Assembly (NCBI GenBank): GCA_030849065.1 | Contig: JASAON010001655.1 | Coordinates: 150,491-214,490, forward strand | Source of the DNA: Jaenimonas drosophilae | Taxonomy: Eukaryota; Euglenozoa; Kinetoplastea; Trypanosomatida; Trypanosomatidae | Length of the DNA: 64,000 bases | Reading direction: 5' to 3' | In this document: one piece after another, positions 37,554-47,467 of the stretch | Layout of the letters: every line of letters starts with the position of its first letter | Numbering within the stretch: position 1 is the stretch's first letter | The notes under the pieces: model-generated | Seen by the model: the letters and a program-made list of their open reading frames with translations, nothing else | Databases searched by the model: none | Told to the model about the DNA's origin: nothing | Position numbers and translations under genes: made by a program

Positions 37554-37871
37554 CCACCTTGGGATGTGGCCTGTTGCCACCCCTCCCTCAACTAGTAAAG
37601 GGCTACTTACTGTACTGCGTGGCAGTGACACAGACGAGCCTGCCGGCCAAACAATCCGCCAGACACAGGAGCAAAAAAGGAGCGACTGCCTGGAGTGTTC
37701 TAGCCCTAAAGTTGGTAGAAGAGTGGTGAAACAGGAGCACAAGTAGTCGCACAGGTCTCATCGTCCTCACCTTCTTGTCGAAGCCTCATCATTCACAACA
37801 AACAACACATTTTTTAGTGGTGCGCCGCAACCTGCCTAGTGAGAACGCAGTGTGGAATGAGCACACACATG
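37554..37871 (-). other. Intergenic upstream of the VHS-like gene
   Basis: Carries acceptor-like AGs (CAACAG, AGTACAG) within 60 bases of the VHS-like ATG and the 3' UTR of the carrier gene. The minus-strand frame here is open but lacks ATG. No separate gene is seen. Confidence 0.45.
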
Positions 37872-38936
37872 TTAGAGCTCCTTGCCACCAAGCTGAAACT
37901 CGTAGGCCGGGCGTTGTTTGGCATGTGATGGAATGGGAAAGAGGGTCAGCGACTGTTCTGCCCTTGGTGATGCATGTAAATCTGGATGCAGGTACTCGGA
38001 GTAGCGCCGCGATCCGAGGTCGTAGAACCACAAGACAAGTGCCGTGGGGACGGCGTGAAGAATGGGGCGAGAGCGAAAGTAGCCGTCGAAGACCTTCGAG
38101 AGGCCATGTCGCCGACGAAGGTCCATCGCCAAGGAGCGGTAGGTCAAGGGGCGGCCCCTCGTGCTGGCGTTGGCGGCACGTAGCTGCTGCCTCAACGAAG
38201 CAATGGGGTACTGAAGGGTGTAGCCAACAAGGGCGGCAAAGTGGCAGTAGAGGAAGAGGACGAAGGCACCACGATAGACCCCATCCTGGCGTAGGTAGTT
38301 GTAGCAACCAAACTGTGCCCCAAGTTGGAGTCCTCGCGCCACACTTGTCGGAATGACACCCTTGTACAAGCCCAGCAACACCGATGGCTTCTTGACGATG
38401 GCGGTACGCAGAACGTCCATGGGGCCAGTGAAGGCCTTGGGGCCATTGGGCGCATCTGCGGTTGCGCGGAGCACATCCACAGGGTGGCGTACTACGGAGT
38501 ACGCCAAACCAGTCAATGCACCAGAAGCACACCCACTGGCAGCACTAAAAGGGGAGAGAATGGAGGATAGCTGCACATCTCTCAGGTATACAAAGAGGGC
38601 AATGCTCATGGCATAGCCGCCACAGCGCAGCAGCCATGTGGAGCCACCAGACCACCAACGTGTTCCAAACACCACACGAAAGAACTCAGCACGTTTGTCC
38701 GTGTAGTAGACGCGATTGCTCTCGCCAGGAACATCACTGATGAAGTAGAACCGCTGCAGCTTCGAGATGGGCTGTGCCAGCCACGCCGCAAGCCCAGATG
38801 CGCCAAGAATGACCGCCCCATGCTGGAGTCCAGTGAGATGAACGTCGGAGTAGCCGCGACGCTTCTGCACGGGGTCCACGTAGGGTGTGTTGGCCCGTAC
38901 CACACAGGATGAGTGGCTACTTCCACTCATACTCAT
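37872..38936 (-). CDS. Divergent mitochondrial carrier family protein
   Basis: A 354-residue protein with the three-fold repeat of the SLC25 family. Signature sites are at about residue 56 (QPISKLQ), 152 (HPVDVLR) and 244 (YPIASLR); the canonical form is Px(D/E)xx(K/R), and only the second repeat keeps it fully, so the salt-bridge network is degenerate. Six hydrophobic segments can be picked out around these. The transported substrate cannot be inferred and transport itself is uncertain. The 38963 frame start is GTG, so the ATG at 38936 is used. Confidence 0.82.
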   Translation of the reverse strand: MSMSGSSHSSCVVRANTPYVDPVQKRRGYSDVHLTGLQHGAVILGASGLAAWLAQPISKLQRFYFISDVPGESNRVYYTDKRAEFFRVVFGTRWWSGGSTWLLRCGGYAMSIALFVYLRDVQLSSILSPFSAASGCASGALTGLAYSVVRHPVDVLRATADAPNGPKAFTGPMDVLRTAIVKKPSVLLGLYKGVIPTSVARGLQLGAQFGCYNYLRQDGVYRGAFVLFLYCHFAALVGYTLQYPIASLRQQLRAANASTRGRPLTYRSLAMDLRRRHGLSKVFDGYFRSRPILHAVPTALVLWFYDLGSRRYSEYLHPDLHASPRAEQSLTLFPIPSHAKQRPAYEFQLGGKEL

Positions 38937-39319
38937 GGGCAGTGCTGTTGTGTTGTGTAGCACCTACTCCTACGCACGTGGGTGTTCTGACTGGCAGCAC
39001 CCGTGTGACTTACCTACCCTTGATACAAATAACAACCAAATGACATGGAGGAGTACGGTAGCAATGATTCCGAGTGAGCCAACTTGCTGGGAAGCACACG
39101 TGGTGGGCTGCGCAGCATGAAGCACTTGGTTGTTTGGATAGGGGTACGCACCGAGTGAGCGTCGTCCAAACAAAGAAAATTCTATGCATATGTGGGCGCA
39201 GCAACACAAGCAATCTACTCCATGCTCCAACATCAGCACCCAACATCGTGGCGCATCTATGGTGCCACAACTACATGGCTCTAGGGGGTGCAGCCTAGCT
39301 CTCGCACACGCAACCTCTA
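38937..39319 (-). other. Intergenic upstream of the carrier gene
   Basis: AACAG lies eight bases before the carrier ATG. The remainder is mixed-composition 3' UTR of the gene ending at 39320; no repeats of note and no ORF. Confidence 0.5.
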
Positions 39320-41086
39320 CTACAGGTCAAAGTACAAGTGGTAGTCAGCCAGGCACTTCTCCACGATCTGGTCCTGACGTGTTTCGAAGAGGTTCTCAAA
39401 GAAGGACACCACCTCACTCTCCACTTGGGCAGATGGGCGGTCTAGGCGTCGCCCCGCCCCGACAAGGTGAGACGCAATCACGAAGAAGGCCGGCGTGCCA
39501 TGATTCTGGGAGCGGACTACAACCGCATCTGAGGTTGGCGCGTCTGCAGAGGCGGCCGCCTCCACTTGCATCGTTCGCTGCACGTCATGAAGCAGACCAA
39601 GAACCTGCATGAGTCGGTCCAACTCATCGGCGCTAAGGGCGTGCACGAGTGGTGGAGCGAGCTCAACCCGTGAAGTGGGCATGTGCATGGGCTGGTCTGA
39701 CAGCGTGGAGGAGTAGATGCTATACCATGCATCCATGGCCAAAGCCACCAGCTCCTCCTTCACCTGGGTGGCCCGATCGCTGGGACGGTCCTCACGCGGT
39801 GTGAGGAAGGACGCATCCGTCATGTTGGCAGAGGAGCTCTCTGGGTGGCCGAGGTTTCGTGGACTCACGCACAGGTCTGACTCACTACAGATACGAACAA
39901 AGGACTCGTGCAGTGGGTGCTGCGGATTGCGACGGGGGTCTTTGCTGCCTTCCTGGATATCCACGTGCTTCAGCCCCTTGAGGTCAAGAGCCTTGGCCTG
40001 CCGACGATGGGATGCATTCATGGCAACCGCAAATTGGAAGTCATGGGTCACCTGGAACAGCTCGTAGTCTAGTGCCAGAAGCTGCTTCTGGCGAGTGCGG
40101 CGCCGCTGGAGTTGCTGCTTGGTGGTTTGGCCGTCATTGCACACCTCAGTCCGCATGCTCCACATGACGGGAACGCGCTGGTTGCTAGGGTTGAGTGAGT
40201 CTGCGGCCACACGAACAGAGCTACACCACAACAGCCACATTTGGTTGTTGTCGTCAGTCTTGAAGAACAAGTTAAGACGTGTGATGTCCTTCCGCTCCGT
40301 GAGAGAAAAATGCTCGACGATGTCTTGGCACAGACGGGTAAGGTGGCGCTTTGTTTCATCCGCCACCAACGCCTCTTCACTGTGGTAGGACTCTCCATCG
40401 TATGTCGAAGCACGGGTAGAGACGGGGAAGGAGTAGTCATTGAGGCGATGGCGGTTCGTCCGCTTGTACACCGTCGTCATGAGCGGGGACCACATGACGA
40501 AGAGCTGGAAGTTGCGACGTGTGGGGCCATCTCCTTTAGGCACCATGAACTTTTGCAGCACGCCATCGGGCTTTCGGTGGCTCGAAAAGAGGAAGTCGTA
40601 CAAGCTTTGGGCCGTGAAGAACTCCACATAGGTCAGTGACTGGCCGTCATAGGTGACATGTTTGCGTTCCTTCTTTGTCATGATGTCCTTCCACTCCTCC
40701 TCCACCTTCACCGTCATGTAGAAGAACTGTGCCACAATATCACAGTCCTTGGCAGACTTGGAGAAGTAGTTGTATATGGTTTGGGCATCGAGCATCTTGC
40801 CAGAGCGCTTGATGATCTCGTTGTTCTCTGAATCATAGGCGTACCATGAGCGTGGGAAATTGTGGTCAAAGACGACCGTTTCCGGCAGACGAATGGAGCT
40901 GAGCGCGTGCTCCCTCCCCTTGATATTTTTGTGCAGGTAGTGGTACAAGAGTGGGCAGAGTCCGTCGTCCTCCAGCACGTGCTGCTTCACCCACTCTGGC
41001 TGGTAGGAAACACTGGTTCCGCCCTTGGACCGAAAGCCCGTCTGATACGTCGGGGCACCAGGCGGCAGTGGCAGCATGGACTTCAT
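39320..41086 (-). CDS. Conserved-looking protein of unknown function
   Basis: About 588 residues; start 41086 (a second Met follows three codons later). The protein is soluble, with a globular N-terminal two-thirds rich in aromatic residues: WYAYDSENNEIIKRSGKML, YDGQSLTYVEFFTAQSLYDFLF, DYSFPVSTRASTYDGESY, and LNLFFKTDDNNQMWLLWCSSVRV near 290-312. It ends with a helical region. This LFFK-x-DD-N-x-x-W-L-L-W-C-SS block reads like a conserved core, but I cannot name the family. No membrane segment, presequence or nucleotide motif was seen. Confidence 0.85.
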   Translation of the reverse strand: MKSMLPLPPGAPTYQTGFRSKGGTSVSYQPEWVKQHVLEDDGLCPLLYHYLHKNIKGREHALSSIRLPETVVFDHNFPRSWYAYDSENNEIIKRSGKMLDAQTIYNYFSKSAKDCDIVAQFFYMTVKVEEEWKDIMTKKERKHVTYDGQSLTYVEFFTAQSLYDFLFSSHRKPDGVLQKFMVPKGDGPTRRNFQLFVMWSPLMTTVYKRTNRHRLNDYSFPVSTRASTYDGESYHSEEALVADETKRHLTRLCQDIVEHFSLTERKDITRLNLFFKTDDNNQMWLLWCSSVRVAADSLNPSNQRVPVMWSMRTEVCNDGQTTKQQLQRRRTRQKQLLALDYELFQVTHDFQFAVAMNASHRRQAKALDLKGLKHVDIQEGSKDPRRNPQHPLHESFVRICSESDLCVSPRNLGHPESSSANMTDASFLTPREDRPSDRATQVKEELVALAMDAWYSIYSSTLSDQPMHMPTSRVELAPPLVHALSADELDRLMQVLGLLHDVQRTMQVEAAASADAPTSDAVVVRSQNHGTPAFFVIASHLVGAGRRLDRPSAQVESEVVSFFENLFETRQDQIVEKCLADYHLYFDL

Positions 41087-41822
41087 GTGGAGGTAAAGAC
41101 GTCTAGTACTCTCAATATGCGTATCACGATCAAGTTGGGTATGTATACACAGGCCACACGAATGAAGCACTACACACACCAGCAGCAGCAGCAGCAGCAG
41201 CTATGACACTTGGAAAGACAAAGAGGTGAACACAGGTAGGTCGTTGTCGTGTGAGTAGCAGAGTGAAGGCAATCAACGTCTCAAATGAACCCAGGGGGAA
41301 GGTGGGAACGGTTCAGCACTCTCCCCCCACTTCACATCAGTTGTGTATGTGTGTGTGTGTTTGTTGTTTATCCATGATGTGACACACACTGAAGATACTC
41401 CTGCCAGATACTCTTCTTCTTGTCTTCACGTGTCATTCACACAATTGTTTGTTTTTTGTTGTTGTTGCATTTACTATGGTAATTCAAAAAGCTCGTCGAG
41501 CTGTGGCCTCTTCGCCTCCATCTCCCAACACACCCAGAGACATTCAGCTGGTTCTTCACGTATCGTCGTACCCAAACAAGCAGACATGTGCAGCGGCTGC
41601 GCATGTTCATTGGGCATCCACGTTAGAGCATAGAACCAAACACTCGCCAACTCAAAGCTGCACGAGAATTGATATCTTCACTCTCAACACTGGAAAGTAG
41701 TAGATCTTTCCTCGTCGTTCTATCTTGGAAGCAACCAGCAAATGCCACGAGCGCTCTCGTCCCATCACCACCCATGTGTGTGTGTTTGTGTATGTCCTTC
41801 ATCAGCTATCATGACGGTGTAC
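41087..41822 (-). other. 736-base gap downstream of PAN2
   Basis: Holds a (CAG)n run at 41180-41201, a GT repeat near 41345-41362 and a TTG-rich patch near 41447-41468. ACTAG lies 18 bases before the ATG at 41086 as a candidate acceptor. Plus-strand open frames here are short and low-complexity. Mostly PAN2 3' UTR. Confidence 0.5.
41180..41201. repeat. (CAG)n microsatellite
   Basis: Seven trinucleotide units about 95 bases upstream of the gene at 39320-41086; on the minus strand CTG repeat within its leader or acceptor region. Confidence 0.9.
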
Positions 41823-44800
41823 TCATTCATTCATGTTGGAACGGTCCAGTCCTGGGGTCGTTGGGCTCACACCAGATTCTTCTCCATCTGTTTGGTCATT
41901 CAGCTCAACATTATTCACCGGTGACCCGGTCACTGAGGAAGGTGGTGTGTTGGCGGTGGGCACAACGCGATCGGGAACGAACCAGCTCGTCTCGGCACCC
42001 TTAGTCATCAACCGGTCAAGGAGGCTGTCAAAGGTTCCCTCACGCTTCAGCTCCACAGAGCGGCGGTAGAGTCGCAGGGAGGTGCGGGCATCCTCAATGG
42101 AATCATGCTCATCCTCCTGCACCGACTCCCCCAGGACGTGGTAGGCCAAGTAGCGCAGGGAGAGGTAGCGTGCACCATGCCGGTGGTAGATCTCCAGGGT
42201 GTCAATGATTTGCTTCTTGGGAACGGCCACATTGCAGACGCGGAAGTCCTGCTGCAGGCCATGACCAACAAAGACCACCCCAAGATCGACCAGTGCCCTC
42301 AGCTTCAAGTAGGTTGCCTTGAGGGAGGTGAGGTTCTTGGTGGACTCCATCGGGTCCAAGTCTCCGGGGTGAATGCCGCTGTACTGCGTGACGTAGTCCT
42401 CAATTTCCTCTGGGGTGTTGACGTAGTCGTCCAAGATGGTCACCTCATCCCCGTCCTTCTTGCTCAAGACACAGCTGACCCTGGCAAGTGCCATGTGGGC
42501 CCTCTTGTTCATGATGCCAAGCTCCTCCTCCTCCTCGTTGCGACTCTGCCACTTGAGCACCACATACTCCGCATCAATGGCAATCAAGTCGCCCTGCTTG
42601 ATGTCGGTGTAGGAGGTGAGGGGCGAGTGAAAACGTTGCTTGTCAGGGTAGCGCTGCAAGGGCTTCGACAAGACATCATCCAGCAACAGTGGTCCGAGAA
42701 CGTGCCACCAGTTGGGTGGGCGATTGTCATCGCCCTTCGCGTAGGATGGTGCGGTGAGCTGATCCAGCGCGTAGTAGGTCACCACGGCGGAGTAGCTCCG
42801 CAGCGCAGGGATGAAGCGCTCCAACTCAGATATCTTCATGGGTGCCGTAACCCGGTAGTCATTCACCAGAGCAAAGTTGTCATCCTTGATGCGCTGGTGA
42901 CTAACAAAGTTGCCCGTGTCCTCTGCGTCATCGGCAAGATGCACAATGTTGCTGTTGAGCAGATAATTGAAGGCTTCCTCCTTGGAGCGGGAGATACGAA
43001 GGCTGGGTGGAGGCTTGAGGTTGGTGTGTTCTGGGTTCAGCAGCAGCACAATAATGGGCGGAAGCCGCTTGATTTGCACGTCCTTGCAGGACTCCAGAAG
43101 ATGCTGCAGGCCATCGTCCACCTTGAGCGCGGAGGTGGGAACCTCCCAGAAGAAGCGTGGATCGACGTGGGCACGGCTATCTGAGGTGAACTCCGTGCCG
43201 AACATGCTCGTGATGCTTCCGCTGTAGTCAGAGGAGGGAGCCTCGTAGCTCAGCAAAGGGTAGGCCCGCTGGTCCTGCAGGTCCTTGTGCAGAGTCTCCA
43301 GCATCAGACTCTGGGTGAGGTGCATCTTGGCCACCGCATCATCGCGAGACTTGGCACGTTCAAAGATTCCTCGACGTGAAAAGTGGCGCAGCTGACGCAT
43401 TGTGCGGATAAGGTTGCCCACCTGCGCAATCGGTGGGATTCCGCCATCCTTGTTGCCCAATCCATTCAGCCCCGTCAGCATCATGTTGGAAAAGATGAAG
43501 GCGATCTCACACGTCATGCAGTAGGTGCGTGAGCAGAGATGCCGAATAATGACCTTGCGGACGGGAAACTCTGGTGGCTGACACAGATAGAGGCACTGCA
43601 GCAGTGGTGTGATCCAGCACTCGGGAAAGCTGTTGTCCATGCCCACCACCTTGTGAGGGATCTCGTTGTACGACTTCCAATCAAACTTGTGCTGAATGCT
43701 GTAGCAGACGTGCAGTGCGTCATCCATTGGGGTGTAGTCGCCCACATTGGCCGTGCGCGTCATTCGGTGGCGCTGCTTTCGATCCTTCCGAAGCTCCATC
43801 AGCATGGCCTGCACCTTGGATGGATCATCGCCGAGCTGAAGATTGAAGGGGAAGGGATTGGGAAGAATGGTGTTGAGCTTGTCCTTGGGGTCTGGCAGGT
43901 AGCTGTCGGCGCGAATCAAACCCCACTCGTTGTGCAGCACCGTGTGTGTCTCGGCGTTGATGCACCGCATCTTTTGGGGCACCGAGAGAATCATGTAGTT
44001 GTCATCCGGCCATGAGGAGGCCAAGGTTGCTGGGTTCACCTTGCGGTCGAAGCCTGCATCCACGTTCGAGGTCACCCAACTCTGCGCAAACTGCCGCCCC
44101 TGCGGACGCACCGGCTGGGCTAGGGTGGACATGACGTAGCTCGTGTGATCAATAGGATAGGCGAGAGTGTGGCAGAAGCCCTTGTCTGTGCCCACGGCAG
44201 CACACATGGTGGAGGGGGAGACGGCCACGCAGCAGCACGCACCATCGGAGTTGAGGGTGGAGCTGTAAAGCACCGACTCGGTATCAAAGCCAATGACGTG
44301 GTAGCCCTGTGGGGTGGTCAAGATGGCACGATCTTGCGAGATGAATCCGTCGTTGTAGAAACGAAGTTGGAGGATGTTTCCGGATGGAATGTCGGCCACG
44401 GTATGAACGGCCTCTCCTAACTTACGAGCATCAAAGACCTTCACGGCACTTCCTGTAGCAGCACGCTCCGAGTATGCGGCCACAATCTGATGTTGGTGCA
44501 CATCCATCGACATGACGCGACTACGGGAGGGAAGGGTGACCTGACCAACCAGATCCAGACCTTTTGCATCACGCACCACAATGTTGCCAGAGGAGGACCC
44601 AGTCACCACGTACTGGTCCGAGAGCTGCAGTTCAAGTAGGTTGGATGTATCCTCGGCGCTGATGGTTTGATGCTCCGTGGCACCATCGTGAAGACGTAGC
44701 TTCGTGAGTCCCACGTTGCCCGTAAAGAACATATCTCCCGTAGAACGATTGCCCCGGAAGAGATCAATGTAGTGCTGTGTGTCGTAGGGAAGGGGAAGAC

Positions 44801-45098
44801 AGAGTAGTGGGTAGCCTCCACGCTTGAAGCCACGGATGGCCTCACGATCAGCCACAACCACCATCGTTTCATCACCAGACGGAATGAAGGAGATGCCATT
44901 AGCTGGACGATTGGATGCTGAAAAGCTCGAGTAGGGCGTCCACACCAGATTCTCCGAGTGAGTTTGCACCGTGAAGCTCGTGAGACGGCCATAGTGATCT
45001 CCAACCCAGAGAAGCTCGACTCCAGGATCAAACTCAATGGCCGTCAAGCTTCCCATAGAAGCAGAAATCACACCCCGAGACTTCCATGGTACGCTCAT
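41823..45098 (-). CDS. PAN2: PAN2 poly(A)-specific ribonuclease subunit
   Basis: A 1091-residue deadenylase catalytic subunit; with PAN3 it trims poly(A) tails in the cytoplasm. In order: WD40 propeller (about 15-330); a linker where PAN3 binds; a pseudo-ubiquitin-hydrolase domain from about 485 (VVGMDNSFPECWITPLLQCLYL, then paired Cys TYCMTCEIAF); and a C-terminal DEDD exonuclease with DLIAIDAEYV near 838, GHGLQQDFR near 940 and HDSIEDARTSL near 1000, giving all four acidic residues plus the His. The UCH Cys position is not catalytic, as in other PAN2. The 45116 frame start is GTG, so the ATG at 45098 is used. Confidence 0.96.
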   Translation of the reverse strand: MSVPWKSRGVISASMGSLTAIEFDPGVELLWVGDHYGRLTSFTVQTHSENLVWTPYSSFSASNRPANGISFIPSGDETMVVVADREAIRGFKRGGYPLLCLPLPYDTQHYIDLFRGNRSTGDMFFTGNVGLTKLRLHDGATEHQTISAEDTSNLLELQLSDQYVVTGSSSGNIVVRDAKGLDLVGQVTLPSRSRVMSMDVHQHQIVAAYSERAATGSAVKVFDARKLGEAVHTVADIPSGNILQLRFYNDGFISQDRAILTTPQGYHVIGFDTESVLYSSTLNSDGACCCVAVSPSTMCAAVGTDKGFCHTLAYPIDHTSYVMSTLAQPVRPQGRQFAQSWVTSNVDAGFDRKVNPATLASSWPDDNYMILSVPQKMRCINAETHTVLHNEWGLIRADSYLPDPKDKLNTILPNPFPFNLQLGDDPSKVQAMLMELRKDRKQRHRMTRTANVGDYTPMDDALHVCYSIQHKFDWKSYNEIPHKVVGMDNSFPECWITPLLQCLYLCQPPEFPVRKVIIRHLCSRTYCMTCEIAFIFSNMMLTGLNGLGNKDGGIPPIAQVGNLIRTMRQLRHFSRRGIFERAKSRDDAVAKMHLTQSLMLETLHKDLQDQRAYPLLSYEAPSSDYSGSITSMFGTEFTSDSRAHVDPRFFWEVPTSALKVDDGLQHLLESCKDVQIKRLPPIIVLLLNPEHTNLKPPPSLRISRSKEEAFNYLLNSNIVHLADDAEDTGNFVSHQRIKDDNFALVNDYRVTAPMKISELERFIPALRSYSAVVTYYALDQLTAPSYAKGDDNRPPNWWHVLGPLLLDDVLSKPLQRYPDKQRFHSPLTSYTDIKQGDLIAIDAEYVVLKWQSRNEEEEELGIMNKRAHMALARVSCVLSKKDGDEVTILDDYVNTPEEIEDYVTQYSGIHPGDLDPMESTKNLTSLKATYLKLRALVDLGVVFVGHGLQQDFRVCNVAVPKKQIIDTLEIYHRHGARYLSLRYLAYHVLGESVQEDEHDSIEDARTSLRLYRRSVELKREGTFDSLLDRLMTKGAETSWFVPDRVVPTANTPPSSVTGSPVNNVELNDQTDGEESGVSPTTPGLDRSNMNE

Positions 45099-45546
45099 GT
45101 GCTCGCACACACACACGATGTGGGAACTTCCTACAAATTCAAGCTGATGAGCAGCTGCCTTGACGTGTGTTTAGTATGTTTTCACCAATAACGTCCCTCA
45201 GTGGTCACAGAGATCCATGAACAGTTGAGATAATGTGAAACAATGCCTCAAGGGGTGCTGCTGTTGCAGGTGTGCTGTATGAATCGTTAAGACACTACGG
45301 AAGGGTGTGTAGGTGAACAAAGGATGCTAGACAGGCAGTCCAAAGAGAAAGAGAGAAAGATAGGCTGGGGGCTGAGCTCTGAGGAGGGATGTACACTAAC
45401 AACCAAGAAATATAAGAGGAGAATGAACGAAGAGGGTTGTGTGTGACGACGAAAAAGACAGCAAAACTTCGACGTATATGCTCTTGTTGAGAAGAAGTGC
45501 AGTAGTGGCATTCATGTGTGGTATGTGTGTGTGAGAGAGAGAGAGA
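45099..45546 (-). other. Intergenic upstream of PAN2
   Basis: Contains GT/GA repeats at 45525-45545 next to the zinc-finger gene's stop, and a CT-rich minus-strand tract near 45340-45360. No gene is seen. Confidence 0.5.
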
Positions 45547-47325
45547 TCAGCTCTGTCGCAGCGGTCGCGCAACCTTCCTCGGCCGTGAGGGCTGATCATG
45601 GGAGTTGGGCTCACTATTCGCGGGTACACCTTTTTCTTCGGCATTGCCTGTAGTGGAGCTTTCTGTGGCGTGGTGATGGCGTCGCGTGTGGGCGAGAAGC
45701 TGCTCTGGCACCAGAAATGACCGACTGCAGTGCGTGCAGGTGCAGTGTGCGGTTAGACCAAGCTCCTTCACATCAATCGCGGGGTGCTGAGCGGCAATGT
45801 GGTTCACCAGCGCATACACATCCGGAAGTGTTCGCTTGCACGCGGGACACGGTCGGGGCTGTGTTGGGTACTGATGACGTGCTTGAAGATGGCGATGCAG
45901 GGCTGGAGCACTGGTGTAGCCTCGCTCACAGGCGTTGCACCACCACTGTGTCTTGGAAGTGATGGGGCCAAGAACTTTGGGTGATGACTTGATGCAGAGC
46001 AGTGGTTGTTGGTCATCTGCCTTGGGGGGAGTGGGGTGATGACGAATGATGTGTTCCATCAAGACAAGGACAGAGGCAAAGCCCTTGGAGCAGTGCGGGC
46101 ACATGGCAATGGAGGTTTGGCGATGAGCGTCCACGAGGCGTTCGACGTGGTGTGCCGCCTCCTTCTCGGGATGCTTGAATCTAATGTGTGCAAAGAGTGC
46201 TGATGGTGACGTAAATACCTTTTGGGAGTCACACAAGTCACACATGACCTTGACTGGCCTCACCTCCTGACTTGGGGGTGGGGTAGCCCCGGACCCAGTC
46301 AACGTGGCAGGCGTGCTTGCACGGCGTGTGGGCTCGGCCTCCACATTCGGGGCGTGCTTCATTGCCAAGTGATTTAGTAGATCCAGCTCCGTGCCAAAGA
46401 CTTTTCGGCACAACTCACAGGGGAAGCGCGTCTCGCTGAATTCCAGTGGCTGGCCATCCTTCCGGTCTTCGAGCGTGGTGGTCGGCGGAGCACCAACGTG
46501 ACGTAAGGAATGCGGTACGCTGACACCACGACCACGTAGATGCACCGGCACCTCCACTCGGAATGGCTCCACCGTTTGCCGCTCCATATTCTTCAGTTTT
46601 CTGGTTGGTGCGATGGTGGGTCCTTGTGCTGCTGCGTATGCAATGGGCTCGCTGCTGTCTGTGGTTGAGGTCGGCGAGGGCATGAAGGGAACGAGGGGCT
46701 CCATGGCATCCACATCCACGGTTGGGTGGTGCAGAAGCACATGCTTCAGGAAGGCATCACGGGTGGGGAAACTGCCGCCCCGAATGACACACATTTGGCA
46801 GCGGTAGCCCTCGGCGGAGAGCGTAGGCAACATCCACGATGGGCTCGACTGTGGGCGGGAGGACGGTGAGCTTGTGCCAGCAGGTTCCCGCTTCAAGGCT
46901 GTGCCAATAGTACGGCGGTAGAGCTGAATACGCTCATGGCACATGTGCTGGCAGTGTTCCTGGTCCAGCTCTTGGTGGTGCACGCTGAAGTGCTTCCGTA
47001 GGTCGAGCAAGTGCAGGGTCTTTCCGCAACAGGGGCAGGCAACCTGAGACAGTCCTTCGTGGGTTAAGGAGGTTGGTGGATGTAGATGAATCTCCGTACT
47101 CACTGACACGTTCCTCACTGCAGCAAGAGTGGGGATTGAGAGTGTGGCGAGGCGTCGGGTACCCGAGCCACGCAGCATGTGTGCGGCGCATAGAAGAGAA
47201 GGGCTGACTGAGTGCACATGAGTGAAGCCTAACCGCCCTTGGCGGAGGCCACGTGAGCGAGAGAGTGAGACGCATCTCCATCTATGCCGTAGCACTGCCT
47301 GTAGTGAGCGAGAGGAGCATGCCAT
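45547..47325 (-). CDS. Eight-finger C2H2 protein, predicted mitochondrial
   Basis: A 592-residue protein. The N-terminal 40 residues (MACSSRSLQAVLRHRWRCVSLSRSRGLRQGR) are Arg/Ser-rich with no acidic residue, a strong presequence pattern. Eight C2H2 fingers are visible, from ACPCCGKTLHLLDLRKHFSVHH near 100 to CTCTHCSRSFLVPEQLLAHTRRHH near 545, each C-x2-4-C...H-x3-4-H, spaced by Pro/Ser linkers rather than TGEKP, so sequence-specific DNA binding in tandem is unlikely. In kinetoplastids mitochondrial C2H2 proteins serve in RNA editing and ribosome assembly. That is a plausible setting, but this is not recognisably one of the named editing proteins. Confidence 0.88.
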   Translation of the reverse strand: MACSSRSLQAVLRHRWRCVSLSRSRGLRQGRLGFTHVHSVSPSLLCAAHMLRGSGTRRLATLSIPTLAAVRNVSVSTEIHLHPPTSLTHEGLSQVACPCCGKTLHLLDLRKHFSVHHQELDQEHCQHMCHERIQLYRRTIGTALKREPAGTSSPSSRPQSSPSWMLPTLSAEGYRCQMCVIRGGSFPTRDAFLKHVLLHHPTVDVDAMEPLVPFMPSPTSTTDSSEPIAYAAAQGPTIAPTRKLKNMERQTVEPFRVEVPVHLRGRGVSVPHSLRHVGAPPTTTLEDRKDGQPLEFSETRFPCELCRKVFGTELDLLNHLAMKHAPNVEAEPTRRASTPATLTGSGATPPPSQEVRPVKVMCDLCDSQKVFTSPSALFAHIRFKHPEKEAAHHVERLVDAHRQTSIAMCPHCSKGFASVLVLMEHIIRHHPTPPKADDQQPLLCIKSSPKVLGPITSKTQWWCNACERGYTSAPALHRHLQARHQYPTQPRPCPACKRTLPDVYALVNHIAAQHPAIDVKELGLTAHCTCTHCSRSFLVPEQLLAHTRRHHHATESSTTGNAEEKGVPANSEPNSHDQPSRPRKVARPLRQS

Positions 47326-47362
47326 GTGCCGTGGATAGTAGAGACGAAGCCCCACAACCTCT

Positions 47363-47396
47363 CTGAAAAATTTGAGAAGAAGACAAGAAGAACAGG
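47363..47396 (-). promoter_or_regulatory. Trans-splice acceptor for the zinc-finger gene
   Basis: On the minus strand TTCTTCTTGTCTTCTTCTC leads through an AATTTTTCAG (AG at 47363-47364), giving a 37-base leader to the ATG at 47325. Confidence 0.75.
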
Positions 47397-47439
47397 CAAC
47401 TATAACGGAGAGAGCATATGTGTGGCCAACAGATTGCCT

Positions 47440-47467
47440 CAACAACAACAACAACAACAACAACAAC
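47440..47467. repeat. (CAA)n microsatellite
   Basis: Nine trinucleotide units upstream of the zinc-finger gene's acceptor. On the minus strand a TTG repeat, similar in place to the one before the cyclin gene. Confidence 0.9.

Noticed and set aside
42105..43184. Plus-strand 359-codon frame
   Set aside because: Antisense to the PAN2 exonuclease and UCH domains.
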